From Leptospira stimsonii (GTDB taxonomy: Bacteria > Spirochaetota > Leptospiria > Leptospirales > Leptospiraceae): a stretch of 64,000 nucleotides of DNA. Position numbers and translations under genes: made by a program. Under the pieces are notes generated by a model. That model was not told the DNA's origin and did not search any database. It saw only the letters and a list, made by a program, of their open reading frames with translations. Shown here in pieces: positions 1 to 8,726 of the stretch (its first letter is position 1; each line of letters starts with the position of its first letter). Location: NCBI RefSeq assembly GCF_003545875.1, contig NZ_QHCS01000001.1, forward strand, positions 930,001 through 994,000, written 5' to 3'.

Positions 1-431
1 AGAAATTGAAGATCTTTGAAGAAGGAAGGTTTTTTACCTTCGATTTTATGACCGATAAACTGAAAAACCCAAGCTACGATAAAAACCCCCACGGAGATAC
101 TTATCAAAGTGGAAATTCCGGATAGCGCGATGTAGTAGATTCCGGATAACATAACGACGACCATAAGCATCATTCCTATGAACAAAGGAATGGAAAGCCT
201 GAGATAAAAGATTCCCGTGATCAAAGCGAAGATCGTTGCCCAGTTTAAAAAGAGGCGGGCCTGTCCTAAAGATTCGGGAAGAATACTTTGAATCGATCCG
301 GAAGGTATGGACCACAACATTCCTAATAACGTAAACATAATGGTCGGCACCATAATCCAGTGGATTCTTTTGTTAATTTTATTCTGATGGCTATCTGCGT
401 ATTCGGTCAGCCACTGTTCGATTGGTTTCAT
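1..431 (-). CDS. Mpo1-like/DUF962 membrane protein (partial)
   Basis: Reading the minus strand from the ATG at 429-431 gives at least 143 codons with no stop before the window edge, so the C-terminus is cut off. The protein begins MKPIEQWLTEYADSH and has several hydrophobic segments. It carries the spaced histidines of the DUF962/Mpo1 family: one in the ADSHQNK segment, one in KRIHW, and a late IGHKIEGKKPSFFKDL segment that is the family signature. Yeast Mpo1 is an Fe(II)-dependent dioxygenase of sphingoid-base alpha-oxidation; the role of bacterial members is not settled, so only the family is called. The gene lies 72 bases after the AraC gene on the same strand and could be co-transcribed with it. 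Confidence 0.8.
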   Translation of the reverse strand, partial: MKPIEQWLTEYADSHQNKINKRIHWIMVPTIMFTLLGMLWSIPSGSIQSILPESLGQARLFLNWATIFALITGIFYLRLSIPLFIGMMLMVVVMLSGIYYIALSGISTLISISVGVFIVAWVFQFIGHKIEGKKPSFFKDLQF

Positions 432-503
432 CTTCAACTCCCTTCATCATTGTTAGAGCCGTTTCCGATTCCCTTTCGTAGAACGCGGATGAGACGACTT
501 CTT

Positions 504-1307
504 TTAGAGTTGGATATCATCCTCGAAATCGCAGAAGATTACTTGAACGGAACTGCTATTTTTCAAAAAAAGTGAGGGTTTGAGTCCGAACATTTCTCGA
601 AAAGTTCGGCTCATATGAGCCTGATCCGCGAAACCGGCCTCGTGCGACGCAAGCGTCAGTGAATTTCCGCGAGAAAGAGAAAATACACAGGCTTTGATTC
701 TAAGCCATTGGATATATTTTCTCATCGGAATTCCAACTTCGTCCTTGAACAAATGCATCAATCTGCTTTCGGATAAACCCGTAAACTTGGTCAATTCTTC
801 CAAAGGAATCATATCGGGAACGGATTCCGCGAGTTTTTGAACTACGGTTTCGATTCTCGGATCACGTTCTTCCGATCCGTTCCTATCTTTTTTGAGTTCG
901 TTTAATAATTCTTTCCAAAGGGTAATCGCTTCCTGTTCATTAACGGGTGCTTTTAAGAATTTTAAGATTCTTTTATATAGATGAGAATCCAACTCTAGAT
1001 AATCGGAGGGAAAACTGAAAAAAGAGCCGTGAATTCGGATATTGTCCGGATCAAAGTGAAAGATGAAAATATCCTCGTTTTGAGCGTCTAACTGTTGTTC
1101 GACGTTGGGACGAACGAAGATCGACCGGGATTCTATCCAATCGCTGGAACCGGTTCTAAATCGAAATGGTTTTCCGTTGCTTAAAATTAGGGAAGCGCTG
1201 TAATGTTCGTGCAACTCGTTCAAGATCGGAACCCCCGTCAAAAGAACGTTTGAACCGATAAGAAAAAGCTTTCCTGCCATCGCAGGAAAGCTTAGGAAGC
1301 ATTCCAC
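504..1307 (-). CDS. AraC-family transcriptional regulator
   Basis: A 267-residue protein. The first ~130 residues look like a small cupin-type sensor domain. The last ~100 carry two helix-turn-helix units: LEELTKFTGLSESRLMHLF, then a second one ending FADQAHMSRTFREMFGLKP, the usual AraC signature. The longest frame starts at GTG (1305-1307), preceded in frame by a stop. An ATG nine codons later (1278-1280, MAGKLFLIG) is an equally good start; neither has a clear Shine-Dalgarno. That ATG lies between the arms of a perfect inverted repeat (1266-1293). It follows the STAS gene by about 60 bases on the same strand. The effector and targets cannot be told from sequence. Confidence 0.88.
   Translation of the reverse strand: MECFLSFPAMAGKLFLIGSNVLLTGVPILNELHEHYSASLILSNGKPFRFRTGSSDWIESRSIFVRPNVEQQLDAQNEDIFIFHFDPDNIRIHGSFFSFPSDYLELDSHLYKRILKFLKAPVNEQEAITLWKELLNELKKDRNGSEERDPRIETVVQKLAESVPDMIPLEELTKFTGLSESRLMHLFKDEVGIPMRKYIQWLRIKACVFSLSRGNSLTLASHEAGFADQAHMSRTFREMFGLKPSLFLKNSSSVQVIFCDFEDDIQL
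1266..1293. repeat. perfect 11-bp inverted repeat over the AraC start
   Basis: The arms AAGCTTTCCTG (1266-1276) and CAGGAAAGCTT (1283-1293) are exact complements around a 6-base loop. The repeat lies between the GTG and ATG start candidates of the AraC gene. It could be an RNA hairpin limiting translation or a dyad operator for autoregulation. Confidence 0.6.
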
Positions 1308-1367
1308 TCATTGCAACTCATTTTGAAATCGGTGTTTCCGATTCCCGGCGCAATTCGATCCTAAAGA

Positions 1368-1775
1368 TTAGGAAATTGCCTTGTCCATAGCCGCGTCTAA
1401 GTCGAGTGTGATTCCGATCAATTTGTCGAGTCTTGTAAGTTCGAAGATCTTTTGAAGATGCGTTGGAACGTTGAAGATGATGATCTTTCCTTGAGCTTCC
1501 TTAAAAAGTCTCGCTTGTGTGCTGATAAAAGCCGCCAAACCGGAAGAATCGATATGAGTCGTAGTGGAAAGATCCACTAAGAAAATGTTCACTCCATTTT
1601 CAATTCTATCGGTCATCGCTTCTTTGAACTTTTTCGCCGAAAAGAGGCTGATCTCACCGGTGGTTTTCAGGATCGCCATATTCTTTTTGAGAACTCCCGC
1701 CACGTGCGAATCGGTGATTTCCTGAACCTGAAGCTCGTCTTTAGAGGCTACTCCGCCTGAGTTTGTGTTTTGCAT
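1368..1775 (-). CDS. STAS-domain anti-anti-sigma factor
   Basis: A 135-residue protein with one STAS domain (about residues 30-133) after a short polar leader. The phosphorylation-site loop HIDSSGLAAF is intact, with Ser77 in the position of the SpoIIAA/RsbV serine. Such proteins bind an anti-sigma kinase when unphosphorylated and release the sigma factor; a PP2C phosphatase reactivates them. This is the last gene of the operon that begins with a PP2C phosphatase (4206-5687), 14 bases after the preceding gene, which suggests it is that phosphatase's substrate. No anti-sigma kinase of the RsbW type is present in the window. A second, distinct STAS protein lies at 39936-40358. Confidence 0.93.
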   Translation of the reverse strand: MQNTNSGGVASKDELQVQEITDSHVAGVLKKNMAILKTTGEISLFSAKKFKEAMTDRIENGVNIFLVDLSTTTHIDSSGLAAFISTQARLFKEAQGKIIIFNVPTHLQKIFELTRLDKLIGITLDLDAAMDKAIS

Positions 1776-1789
1776 AAGTTTCTTGTCTC

Positions 1790-2761
1790 CTAAAAAGTAT
1801 ACGTCATTTTAAATTCGATGTTTCTTTCCTTTGTCATTGCGTAAGGAAGGGTTTTTTCCGTCGCGGAAATTGAAAAGACCGCAGGAAAGGAAATGAGTGC
1901 TGTATTTAATAAATAATTAATTGATAAAGAAATCAAAAAAAGATGATTCAGCTGTTTGTGTCTGGAATATTCCGAATTGCTCTGATCGAATAAAAGAAAA
2001 GTCCCGTTATCCTGCGGAATAAGTAAAGGTTGTTTCTCTTTGACGTTGATTCCCGCGTAGTATTCGTATGCGGCTCCGGCAATAAAAAAACCGGTGAGTC
2101 CCATCATCGCATATCCGGACTTGGTGTAATTTTTTCTCTGAAGGTAATAACCCGGAATCAGATAATCCCAGAGAACCAAACTGGCTTCCGGATTTTTAGG
2201 CGTAAGATCCTCTGGCTTGAATACTAATTTTGTAATATTCTTATTTTCTAAAATAACTGGAGATTCCGCTTCTCCTCGGGTTACCATGATGGATTCGTCG
2301 TTAAGGATCGAAATTTTGGAGAGAATGTCGTCGTCGGTTTCCGAGGAAACCGTGAATTTCAAATTCGTTTTCGAAAGCTGTTGTAAAATTCTTGCGGACG
2401 GCTCTTTGATTTGAGCGAATTTTACACGATCCAAAGCGACTCTGAGATATTCTCCTTCTTCCGTTACGTAAAAAAGAGTCTGCGAATTGATTTTCGTAAT
2501 CTTATGAGTGCAGATTCGTTTCGGGTCTTCGTCCAATTCCAAACAAAGAAAGTTTCCGGCTTCTTCGAAACGCATTTCGGAAATCTCGCTCTTTTGGATC
2601 TTTCTCTCGCCGTCATCCGTTTGAATCGTGATCTCTTCCGAAGTTGGATCATTTTCCGTAACGTTACCCGAAATCTCTTCTCCGTTTTTCAGGATAATTC
2701 TATGGGCTGAAATTTCCAGGGATAAAATAAGGATAGTTACTATGAGAAGAATTCTGCTCAT
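1790..2761 (-). CDS. exported/membrane protein of unknown function
   Basis: A 323-residue protein that I do not recognise as a named family. It starts with a signal peptide (MSRILLIVTILILSLEISA). An N-terminal beta-rich part (ILKNGEEISGNVTEND...) resembles the small SM-like or SH3-like repeats seen in other exported spirochaete proteins. The C-terminal third has hydrophobic stretches around LVLWDYLIPGYYLQR and YAMMGLTGFFIAGAAYEYY, likely membrane segments. Its ATG overlaps the stop of the TPR gene by 4 bases, so the two are translationally coupled in the operon between the PP2C phosphatase and the STAS protein. It may be the envelope component of that signalling unit, which is inference from context only. 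Confidence 0.8.
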   Translation of the reverse strand: MSRILLIVTILILSLEISAHRIILKNGEEISGNVTENDPTSEEITIQTDDGERKIQKSEISEMRFEEAGNFLCLELDEDPKRICTHKITKINSQTLFYVTEEGEYLRVALDRVKFAQIKEPSARILQQLSKTNLKFTVSSETDDDILSKISILNDESIMVTRGEAESPVILENKNITKLVFKPEDLTPKNPEASLVLWDYLIPGYYLQRKNYTKSGYAMMGLTGFFIAGAAYEYYAGINVKEKQPLLIPQDNGTFLLFDQSNSEYSRHKQLNHLFLISLSINYLLNTALISFPAVFSISATEKTLPYAMTKERNIEFKMTYTF

Positions 2762-4203
2762 TGGACCACCTCGATTTTAATCGCGGAATCGATCGGAACC
2801 TTCTTCTTAGAAGTTTTATTTATCACGGTTATTATATCGTCCTCAAAGGATGCCCTTAAGAAGGATTGTTTGTTCGTATCTTTAGTCATTACCAGTTTAG
2901 AATCCTTTGTGGCGTTTTTATCCATCGAAATGGATTCGATCGTATAAGTGGGAAGCGTGATCGGGAAGTGAGTCGAAAATAATCTCGTTTGATCTCCGTT
3001 GATCAAGATTCTATTTGCATAAACCGGATCTGCGTCCGAAACGATGATCTTGATAAGGGCCTTTGGAGCCTGATCTTCCGCTTTTTTTAAGAATTGGGTA
3101 GATTTCTGAAGAACTTCTTCCAAGATGGCCTGGTTCTTTTTGGAAATGTCAATATCCAGTTTAGAATCCCGTCTTTCATCAACGCCTTCAAGCAGTCTGC
3201 TTGGCTGTTTCAATTTTTCAGAAGAAGTTTTAATTTCCTTCGCTTCGGAAGTATCTCCAAGTCTTTCCGCGTTCTTATCGGAAAGGCTCGCGATTTCGGA
3301 ACCCGCGTTGTAATAATAACCCAACATCAAAAGTCTACGATTCGCTTTGATCGCGATCTCTTTGTTCTTGTTAGAGAATGCAAGGCTTGCGTATTCTTTG
3401 ATCGCCTCCGGCTGATGTCCCGTTTTCTCCAAGGAATAACCTTTTATATAATTCATCTCAGGTGAATTGATGTTTGCTCTTTCGATTTCTTCTAATGCCT
3501 TCGCGTAGTTTCCTTTAGCGAAATACGCTCTTGCTCTTTTTTCCGGGTCATCCTCGCTCGACTCGATTTCCTTTTCGCTCTGTTTCGCTTTTAAAATCAG
3601 AGAAATAAGAATTTCTGCGTCGCTGGAAAGTAGAGTGCCCGGATGATTTGCCTTCACTTCATAGAGAGGTTTAAGAGCCGTATCGAATTCGCCTTGGACC
3701 GCGAGGCAGAATCCTTGATGAAGTTGTATAAAACCTCCTTCTTCAGATTCCTTACCGAATTGATCAAAGGATTCTTCGTAAGTTCTATAAGCTTCCTTAT
3801 AAAATTGATTTCTTTCCAAGGCAAACGCGTGCTCTAAGAGGCGAATTTTAGAAGAATTAAGATGAAGATTGATACCCGCCTTTAAGGAAAGAGAACGAAC
3901 GGAATTGATCAATACGGCTCCGGTTTCGTGTATAAAAGATGGCTCCAAGGAGAGTGAATCTCTGGAACTGTCGATCATCGAACTTTGAAGATGATTCAAT
4001 TTCATCTCGGCTTTGATGTTTTCCTTATTGGAAATGATTCCTTCGAATTTAGAGCGCAGAATTTCGCTGGAAAATGAAAAATTTAGAATTTTACGTCTTT
4101 CTAATATGATTCTCAGCTCGAAAAGCTTCGTCTCCAAAACGATGAAGCCGAGAGGAAGAATCAATAGGAATCCTATAATGGAAATGGCGATGCTCTTCTT
4201 CAT
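2758..4203 (-). CDS. membrane-anchored TPR protein
   Basis: A 481-residue protein with one N-terminal membrane anchor (about residues 5-25). The middle part (about residues 125-300) contains TPR-like helical pairs, for example ERNQFYKEAYRTYEESFDQ, AYFAKGNYAKALEEIERA and MNYIKGYSLEKTGHQPEAI. The last ~110 residues form a beta-rich domain ending in KKKVPIDSAIKIEVVQ, type unknown. The stop and start codons of its neighbours lie within 2-4 bases on both sides, so it belongs to a tight operon with the PP2C phosphatase upstream. TPR domains mediate protein contacts; here it may scaffold a signal-sensing complex in the envelope. No enzymatic motif is visible. Confidence 0.85.
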   Translation of the reverse strand: MKKSIAISIIGFLLILPLGFIVLETKLFELRIILERRKILNFSFSSEILRSKFEGIISNKENIKAEMKLNHLQSSMIDSSRDSLSLEPSFIHETGAVLINSVRSLSLKAGINLHLNSSKIRLLEHAFALERNQFYKEAYRTYEESFDQFGKESEEGGFIQLHQGFCLAVQGEFDTALKPLYEVKANHPGTLLSSDAEILISLILKAKQSEKEIESSEDDPEKRARAYFAKGNYAKALEEIERANINSPEMNYIKGYSLEKTGHQPEAIKEYASLAFSNKNKEIAIKANRRLLMLGYYYNAGSEIASLSDKNAERLGDTSEAKEIKTSSEKLKQPSRLLEGVDERRDSKLDIDISKKNQAILEEVLQKSTQFLKKAEDQAPKALIKIIVSDADPVYANRILINGDQTRLFSTHFPITLPTYTIESISMDKNATKDSKLVMTKDTNKQSFLRASFEDDIITVINKTSKKKVPIDSAIKIEVVQ

Positions 4204-4205
4204 AG

Positions 4206-5687
4206 TTATTGAATTTCGATAATTCCAAACGTAACATCGTCGGGAAAATGATCCGCGAAAATATCGACTTCCTTTTTGATAACCGACGTGATTTCTTTCG
4301 CATCCAGATGTACGTTCGACTGAAAAAGTTGAAGAAGACGATCGTCCCCGAATTGTTCTCCCGTTGGAGAAGTCGCATCGAGAATTCCGTCCGTATAAAC
4401 TAAAATTTTATCACCGGGTTCCGTTTTTATTTTTAGAACTTGGTATTCTTCCGGGATACCGATTCCGAGGATATGCCCCGTGGAATCGAGTGTGACGATT
4501 TTATCCTTATTTTTTCTGAAATAGTAGATCGGGTTATGACCGGCGCTACAGAAGTACGCGTAGCCTTCCTTGTCGAAGAGGACAAAAATACCGGTCGCAA
4601 AGAATGAACCTTGCAGAGTGTCGAAGAGCTTTTCACTCAAACGAGTAAATATAAACGAAGGATTAACCGTTTCCTTCATGATATTTTCTATATTATAGTG
4701 GATGATGGAGGTGATAAGCGCCGCAGAAACACCGTGTCCCGTCGCGTCTGCAAGAAAGAATACCGTTCTATCTTCGTTGATTTCGATGACGTCGTAGATA
4801 TCTCCGCTGACTTCGCGCATCGGTTTGTAAAAAATATCCAAGGTAATCAGATTGAATTTTCTTCTTTTACCGGGTAATAAACACTCTTGAACGTTCTTAC
4901 CGATTTCCAATTCCGTTTGAATTTGATTATTCTTATATTCTAAACTTTCGACTTGGGAAGAAATTCTTTCCACCATTCCGTTAAAGGTGGTTCCTAAGAG
5001 ATCCAGCTCGTCTTTTGAGGAAAAGTTCCAGAGCGCCCGCGCGCTCAAATCCCCCGTCGCCATGGTTTCACTGACTTCTTTGAGAATAAAGAGACGAACG
5101 AAGATTTTGCGATAAAGAAAAATACCGAAAAGAATGTGAAAGATCACACCCCAGAGAAGTAGTAGCCCAAGCTGAATGTATAAGGAATTGAGCCGATCCA
5201 AGATTTCTTTCACTCTAACTTGAGAGACTAAGAACGTTTTCTCGGTCAGATAGAAAATGAGACTTACGATAAAGTTTTCCGAATCGAGCTCGATATCGTA
5301 AGAACTATTGATCGCCTCTTTAGCGTTGATGATGGTGGCCAGTTTGCTTTTGAGATAATCTATGGAAGTAGGAGTTCCGTGTTCAAGATTGATTTTGAAC
5401 TTTTCAACGGATCTATCCTCAACGGAAACGATCGAAAAATTTTCAATCCCAATGCTTAGCAGTTTATTCTCTATATCCGCTAATTGTTCCTTGTCCTCGT
5501 AGTTTTGGGTTTCCAAGCCTTCGATTTTCTTCAGAATTTTTCTTGCGATTTGGTCCGATTCCAGTGTGAAGTTATCAATCAATAAATCCGTTTGATTCTC
5601 AAAGATCATTACAGCGACAAAGGTGAGATTGATCACTGTCAATAAGGAATAGATAGAAATTATCTGGAGTCTCAGTGATCGTTTCAT
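4206..5687 (-). CDS. membrane PP2C/SpoIIE-type phosphatase with HAMP domain (RsbU-like)
   Basis: From the preferred ATG at 5685-5687 the protein has 493 residues; an in-frame ATG 13 codons earlier (5726) is possible. It has an N-terminal membrane helix (IISIYSLLTVINLTFVAVMIF), an extracytoplasmic region of about 140 residues, a second membrane helix, a HAMP linker (ETMATGDLSARALW...) and a C-terminal SpoIIE-type PP2C domain. Metal-binding aspartates are visible in EVSGDIYDV, FLADATGHG and YTDGILDAT. Proteins of this build dephosphorylate STAS anti-anti-sigma factors after sensing an external signal. It is the first gene of a four-gene operon that ends in a STAS protein. A 12-base palindrome lies directly before its ATG. 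Confidence 0.92.
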   Translation of the reverse strand: MKRSLRLQIISIYSLLTVINLTFVAVMIFENQTDLLIDNFTLESDQIARKILKKIEGLETQNYEDKEQLADIENKLLSIGIENFSIVSVEDRSVEKFKINLEHGTPTSIDYLKSKLATIINAKEAINSSYDIELDSENFIVSLIFYLTEKTFLVSQVRVKEILDRLNSLYIQLGLLLLWGVIFHILFGIFLYRKIFVRLFILKEVSETMATGDLSARALWNFSSKDELDLLGTTFNGMVERISSQVESLEYKNNQIQTELEIGKNVQECLLPGKRRKFNLITLDIFYKPMREVSGDIYDVIEINEDRTVFFLADATGHGVSAALITSIIHYNIENIMKETVNPSFIFTRLSEKLFDTLQGSFFATGIFVLFDKEGYAYFCSAGHNPIYYFRKNKDKIVTLDSTGHILGIGIPEEYQVLKIKTEPGDKILVYTDGILDATSPTGEQFGDDRLLQLFQSNVHLDAKEITSVIKKEVDIFADHFPDDVTFGIIEIQ

Positions 5688-5992
5688 AACTGATATCAGT
5701 ATACGGATATTTTCAGATATTAGCATCGTTTGTTATAAAACGATAATTGTCAGATATATAGAGCTACTAACGATGGTTTAATGATTTATTTTGAAAGAGT
5801 TTGTTATAAAAGAATTACTTTCACGCCAAAAACGTTTGCAAATTACGTTTTAAGAATTTCAGAATAAAAATTTTATGGCGTATTAAAGTTTTTAGTCAAA
5901 TTATTTAAACGGAAATAACTTATTTTAAGAAAGTATTCTTTGCTCAATTGGTACGCACGCGCAGATAAGCTTCTACGCGTACTATAAATTGA
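5688..5992. other. AT-rich intergenic region upstream of the PP2C operon
   Basis: No convincing gene. The perfect palindrome ACTGATATCAGT (5689-5700) abuts the preferred PP2C start and would suit a dimeric regulator. Similar fragments (GGATAT, CAGATAT) recur up to 5760, and the word GTTTGTTATAAAA occurs near 5728 and near 5800. The region should hold the promoter of the operon, but I cannot place the -35 and -10 boxes with confidence. Confidence 0.45.
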
Positions 5993-6976
5993 TTATTTTT
6001 CAAAAGTCTGGACTTTGTTGGAAACCGGCTTCGAACTCATGAGAAACGCATAGATGGCTCCTAAGTCTTGGTCATTCATACCTGCATATTCCAGCCAAGG
6101 CATTAAACTATTGAACTCACCCGGTTTGATATCGGGGTTGGCTTTTGCTCTCGCAACGCTTGCTTTGAATCGTGCGATAAAGTTTTCCCTTGTCCATGTT
6201 CCGATTCCGGTTTGAATGTCAGGCGAGATGTTTGAGCTTCTTACTTTTCCACCGGTGGCTAAAGCAAATTCGAAGCCTCCAGCGAGTTCCATTCCTTCGA
6301 TGGGTTTACCTTTTATCTTCTGAGTATGACAATCGTTGCAAGCCGCGAGTGTAAACATATACTTTCCGTAGGCGATCGTATCTTTCGGATTAGGTCTTTG
6401 CGAGAACTCAGGCGGTTTCGGTATGGTTCTCATAATCAGATTCATAGGAAAGTTTGCTTTCGACTTTTCCACATGATTTTCTACAGCCGGAATCGTTCTT
6501 ATGTAAGCAATGATTGCGTAGATATCTTCCTTATCCAACTGCGCGTAATTTTCATACGGCATAAGAGGAAAGAGTGGCGAGCCATCTTTTGAAACACCGG
6601 ATGTGATTGCATAAAAAATATCGGTATCGGACCAATTCTTCAAACCGGTCAAGGCGGGAGTGATGTTTCTGGAGTAGAATGTTCCAGGTAAGCCCATCTC
6701 TTCGCCGAACTTTAAATTTCCTGCACCGATGCTTTTATCAAATGGGTAGAATAGCTTTTGAGGATCTCTTTCTCCCGTATGACACCCCATACAAGCGGCA
6801 ACGTTATTTACTAAATATTCCCCCCTTCGGACTTGTTCGGGAGTGTGGGCGATTTTGATTTCCTCTTTTTTACCAATGGCTGGATATTTAATATATAGAA
6901 AGCCAAGGCCGCCTATTATCACCAAAATAATAGTAAGAAAAATTCTACTCAAAAGATTTCCAAAAAAATTCATCAT
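5993..6976 (-). CDS. dihaem c-type cytochrome
   Basis: A 327-residue protein with one N-terminal membrane anchor or uncleaved signal (about residues 10-28). It has two haem-c attachment motifs, CMGCH (62-66) and CNDCH (213-217), each in a cytochrome-c domain. Methionines suited to be axial ligands are seen in PLMPYENY (about 139) and SLMPWLEYAG (about 293). The arrangement matches the cytochrome subunits that accept electrons from periplasmic alcohol, aldehyde or gluconate dehydrogenases. No dehydrogenase partner lies nearby, so its electron donor is unknown. The gene stands alone, with more than 300 bases on each side. Confidence 0.9.
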   Translation of the reverse strand: MMNFFGNLLSRIFLTIILVIIGGLGFLYIKYPAIGKKEEIKIAHTPEQVRRGEYLVNNVAACMGCHTGERDPQKLFYPFDKSIGAGNLKFGEEMGLPGTFYSRNITPALTGLKNWSDTDIFYAITSGVSKDGSPLFPLMPYENYAQLDKEDIYAIIAYIRTIPAVENHVEKSKANFPMNLIMRTIPKPPEFSQRPNPKDTIAYGKYMFTLAACNDCHTQKIKGKPIEGMELAGGFEFALATGGKVRSSNISPDIQTGIGTWTRENFIARFKASVARAKANPDIKPGEFNSLMPWLEYAGMNDQDLGAIYAFLMSSKPVSNKVQTFEK

Positions 6977-7402
6977 ATTCTCCGGCTATGTTTAATTCTT
7001 AAACCGCCTCGTAAATTACTTTTGTCTTATATTGGCTGTTCCGAATTCCTACGTTATAAGATCTTGAACGTTTGATAATATTCGAATCTTTTCCTTAAAA
7101 TTGACGAACTTGGAAAAGATGTCTTCAAAAATAGAATTTGGACTATTTGATTTCGTCTAACTTTCAGAATTTGAGAATAACAATCGATTCGCGTTTGTGG
7201 ACAGATAAACGTAGCTTCTCGAATTTTCAAAAGGATTGTTCCCAATCTCCATTGTCTGTTAAATCGTGTTAAGCGGACATTTCAAGTTTGACTGGAATGA
7301 AAGTCAAAGATTTTTGAACGTAAAATGGATGATTTGATCAAAAAACGGCCTACACTTTCAAAATGTATTCAAAAAAGGAAATGAACCATTGTTTCGAAGA
7401 GT
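6977..7402. other. intergenic region between divergent genes
   Basis: AT-rich DNA between the cytochrome gene (minus) and a lipoprotein gene (plus), so it should carry promoters in both directions. A possible Shine-Dalgarno-like GGAG is seen just before the cytochrome ATG on the minus strand. I see no gene, tRNA, long repeat or convincing riboswitch-like structure here. Confidence 0.4.
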
Positions 7403-8017
7403 ATGATAGTTCGAATTTCTTTCTTCATTCTTGCCTTGTTCTCGCTTACTTGTTCGTCCGCGCAAACGCAAGAACCCGATAATCACAATAAAATCGAAAA
7501 GATTCAAACCGCGAAAACGTTTGTAGTGGAGTCTTTTTCCGTAGATACAGTGCGAGAGATTTGTTCGAAAACTCCGGATCCTGAATTCTTAAATCCGGAA
7601 GACGATCTTTGTATGCGTAAGATACAGGAAGAACTTTTTGGAAGAATTTATTTACCTTCGCCAAAGGAAAAAAATATCACCAAGGCTCTGGAGTTGGTTC
7701 TAGCGTTAAAGAAGGTTTTTCCGAAGAAGAAAATGCTGATCGGAAAAGACGCGGAGATTCACGTTAGACACGTTCAACAACGAGTGGAATACTGTGATCC
7801 CAGTCAGACAACCTGTGTTCCCGTCATTCATAATCTTATTTCCTTCTCCAATTCAAATGTGCATGATGCAAACCATACCTATACTCTGATACCTCAGATG
7901 AGTTATCTTGAAAAAGACGACAAAAGTCTTCCGGTTGCAAAATGGAACGAACGTTTGGATTTAATCTCCAAAGAGAATATCGAATTTATGCTGAATGCTT
8001 GTTTTAATTTGGAGTGA
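7403..8017 (+). CDS. putative lipoprotein, unknown function
   Basis: A 204-residue protein. It starts MIVRISFFILALFSLTC, a basic-hydrophobic leader ending in a relaxed spirochaete-type lipobox with Cys17 as probable lipidation site. The mature part is polar, with five further cysteines (including EICSK, LCMRK and the pair EYCDPSQTTC) that may form disulphides in the periplasm or at the surface. No family is recognised. It converges with the DUF1566 operon, and an inverted repeat at 8033-8080 between the two stops probably terminates both. Confidence 0.8.
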   Translation: MIVRISFFILALFSLTCSSAQTQEPDNHNKIEKIQTAKTFVVESFSVDTVREICSKTPDPEFLNPEDDLCMRKIQEELFGRIYLPSPKEKNITKALELVLALKKVFPKKKMLIGKDAEIHVRHVQQRVEYCDPSQTTCVPVIHNLISFSNSNVHDANHTYTLIPQMSYLEKDDKSLPVAKWNERLDLISKENIEFMLNACFNLE

Positions 8018-8032
8018 GAGAATTACGAAATT

Positions 8033-8080
8033 GCAAAGGAATTCCACAAAAAACTGAACTTCCGCGGAATTCCAATTTGC
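8033..8080. terminator. probable bidirectional terminator hairpin
   Basis: The left arm GCAAAGGAATTCC (8033-8045) pairs with GGAATTCCAATTTGC (8066-8080) except for a two-base bulge, around a 20-base loop. It sits between two convergent genes. There is no long T-tract, so strength is uncertain. Confidence 0.5.
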
Positions 8081-8086
8081 CGATGA

Positions 8087-8710
8087 TCAATAACTGGTGA
8101 CACAACGAACGTAACCGTTTGTATTGGATTTCGGATATTCGACGACTCCTCCAATCGCGAAATCTACTATGTAAGCCATCGATCGATAGTTCGTTCCTTC
8201 GGGAATCTTATAGTGTTGGTCTACGTTTTCGGAGGAAGCTACATACTGTTTTGGATCGCTTTCGTTATTCCCGTTTCCGGATAATGTCGGGCTACTTCCC
8301 ATCGCAAAAGAATTTGTTGAAGTCCAATATCTTCCCGTTGTCGTATTTGGAAATAGAGAGGCATTGATGATCGGCATCGATGTAACTCGGTAATCAACGA
8401 TCGAAATCAATTCTTTAACGGAAGGTAATCTCCACTGCCTTCCGTCGCCCAAAGTGGTTCCTAAATTTCTGCAATAACTCAGTGCGTTTGTCCAGTTGCT
8501 TGCTTCGGCCGGACCGGAAGAGGTTCCACAATCCGTATAATTCATACCTGCGGTTCCTCTACCTCGAATACATTTTCTCCAAAGAAGTCTATTTCCGGCA
8601 TCTTGAATGGTTCCGTCTCCTAAATCGGAGTAAGCGCCACCGATTGCGGTGATTTTGTTTTCTAATCCGAAAAGAATGATTAGAAGTAGTATTAGTTTGA
8701 TTCGTTTCAT
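8087..8710 (-). CDS. exported DUF1566 (Lcl C-terminal-type) protein
   Basis: The start is set at the ATG 8708-8710 (MKRIKLILLLIILFGLEN...), 207 residues, because AAAGGAGA lies seven bases before it; a longer frame would start at 8737 inside the previous gene. A signal peptide without lipidation cysteine is followed by a single DUF1566 domain: GTIQDAGNRLLWRKC, GRQWRLPSVKELISIVDY, RYWTSTN and a final VRCV. This fold is found in surface or adhesion-related proteins such as the C-terminus of Legionella Lcl. The gene follows the larger DUF1566 protein by 16 bases, so the two probably form one secreted pair. Which ligand they bind is not known. Confidence 0.88.
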   Translation of the reverse strand: MKRIKLILLLIILFGLENKITAIGGAYSDLGDGTIQDAGNRLLWRKCIRGRGTAGMNYTDCGTSSGPAEASNWTNALSYCRNLGTTLGDGRQWRLPSVKELISIVDYRVTSMPIINASLFPNTTTGRYWTSTNSFAMGSSPTLSGNGNNESDPKQYVASSENVDQHYKIPEGTNYRSMAYIVDFAIGGVVEYPKSNTNGYVRCVTSY

Positions 8711-8726
8711 CTTAGTTCTCCTTTGT

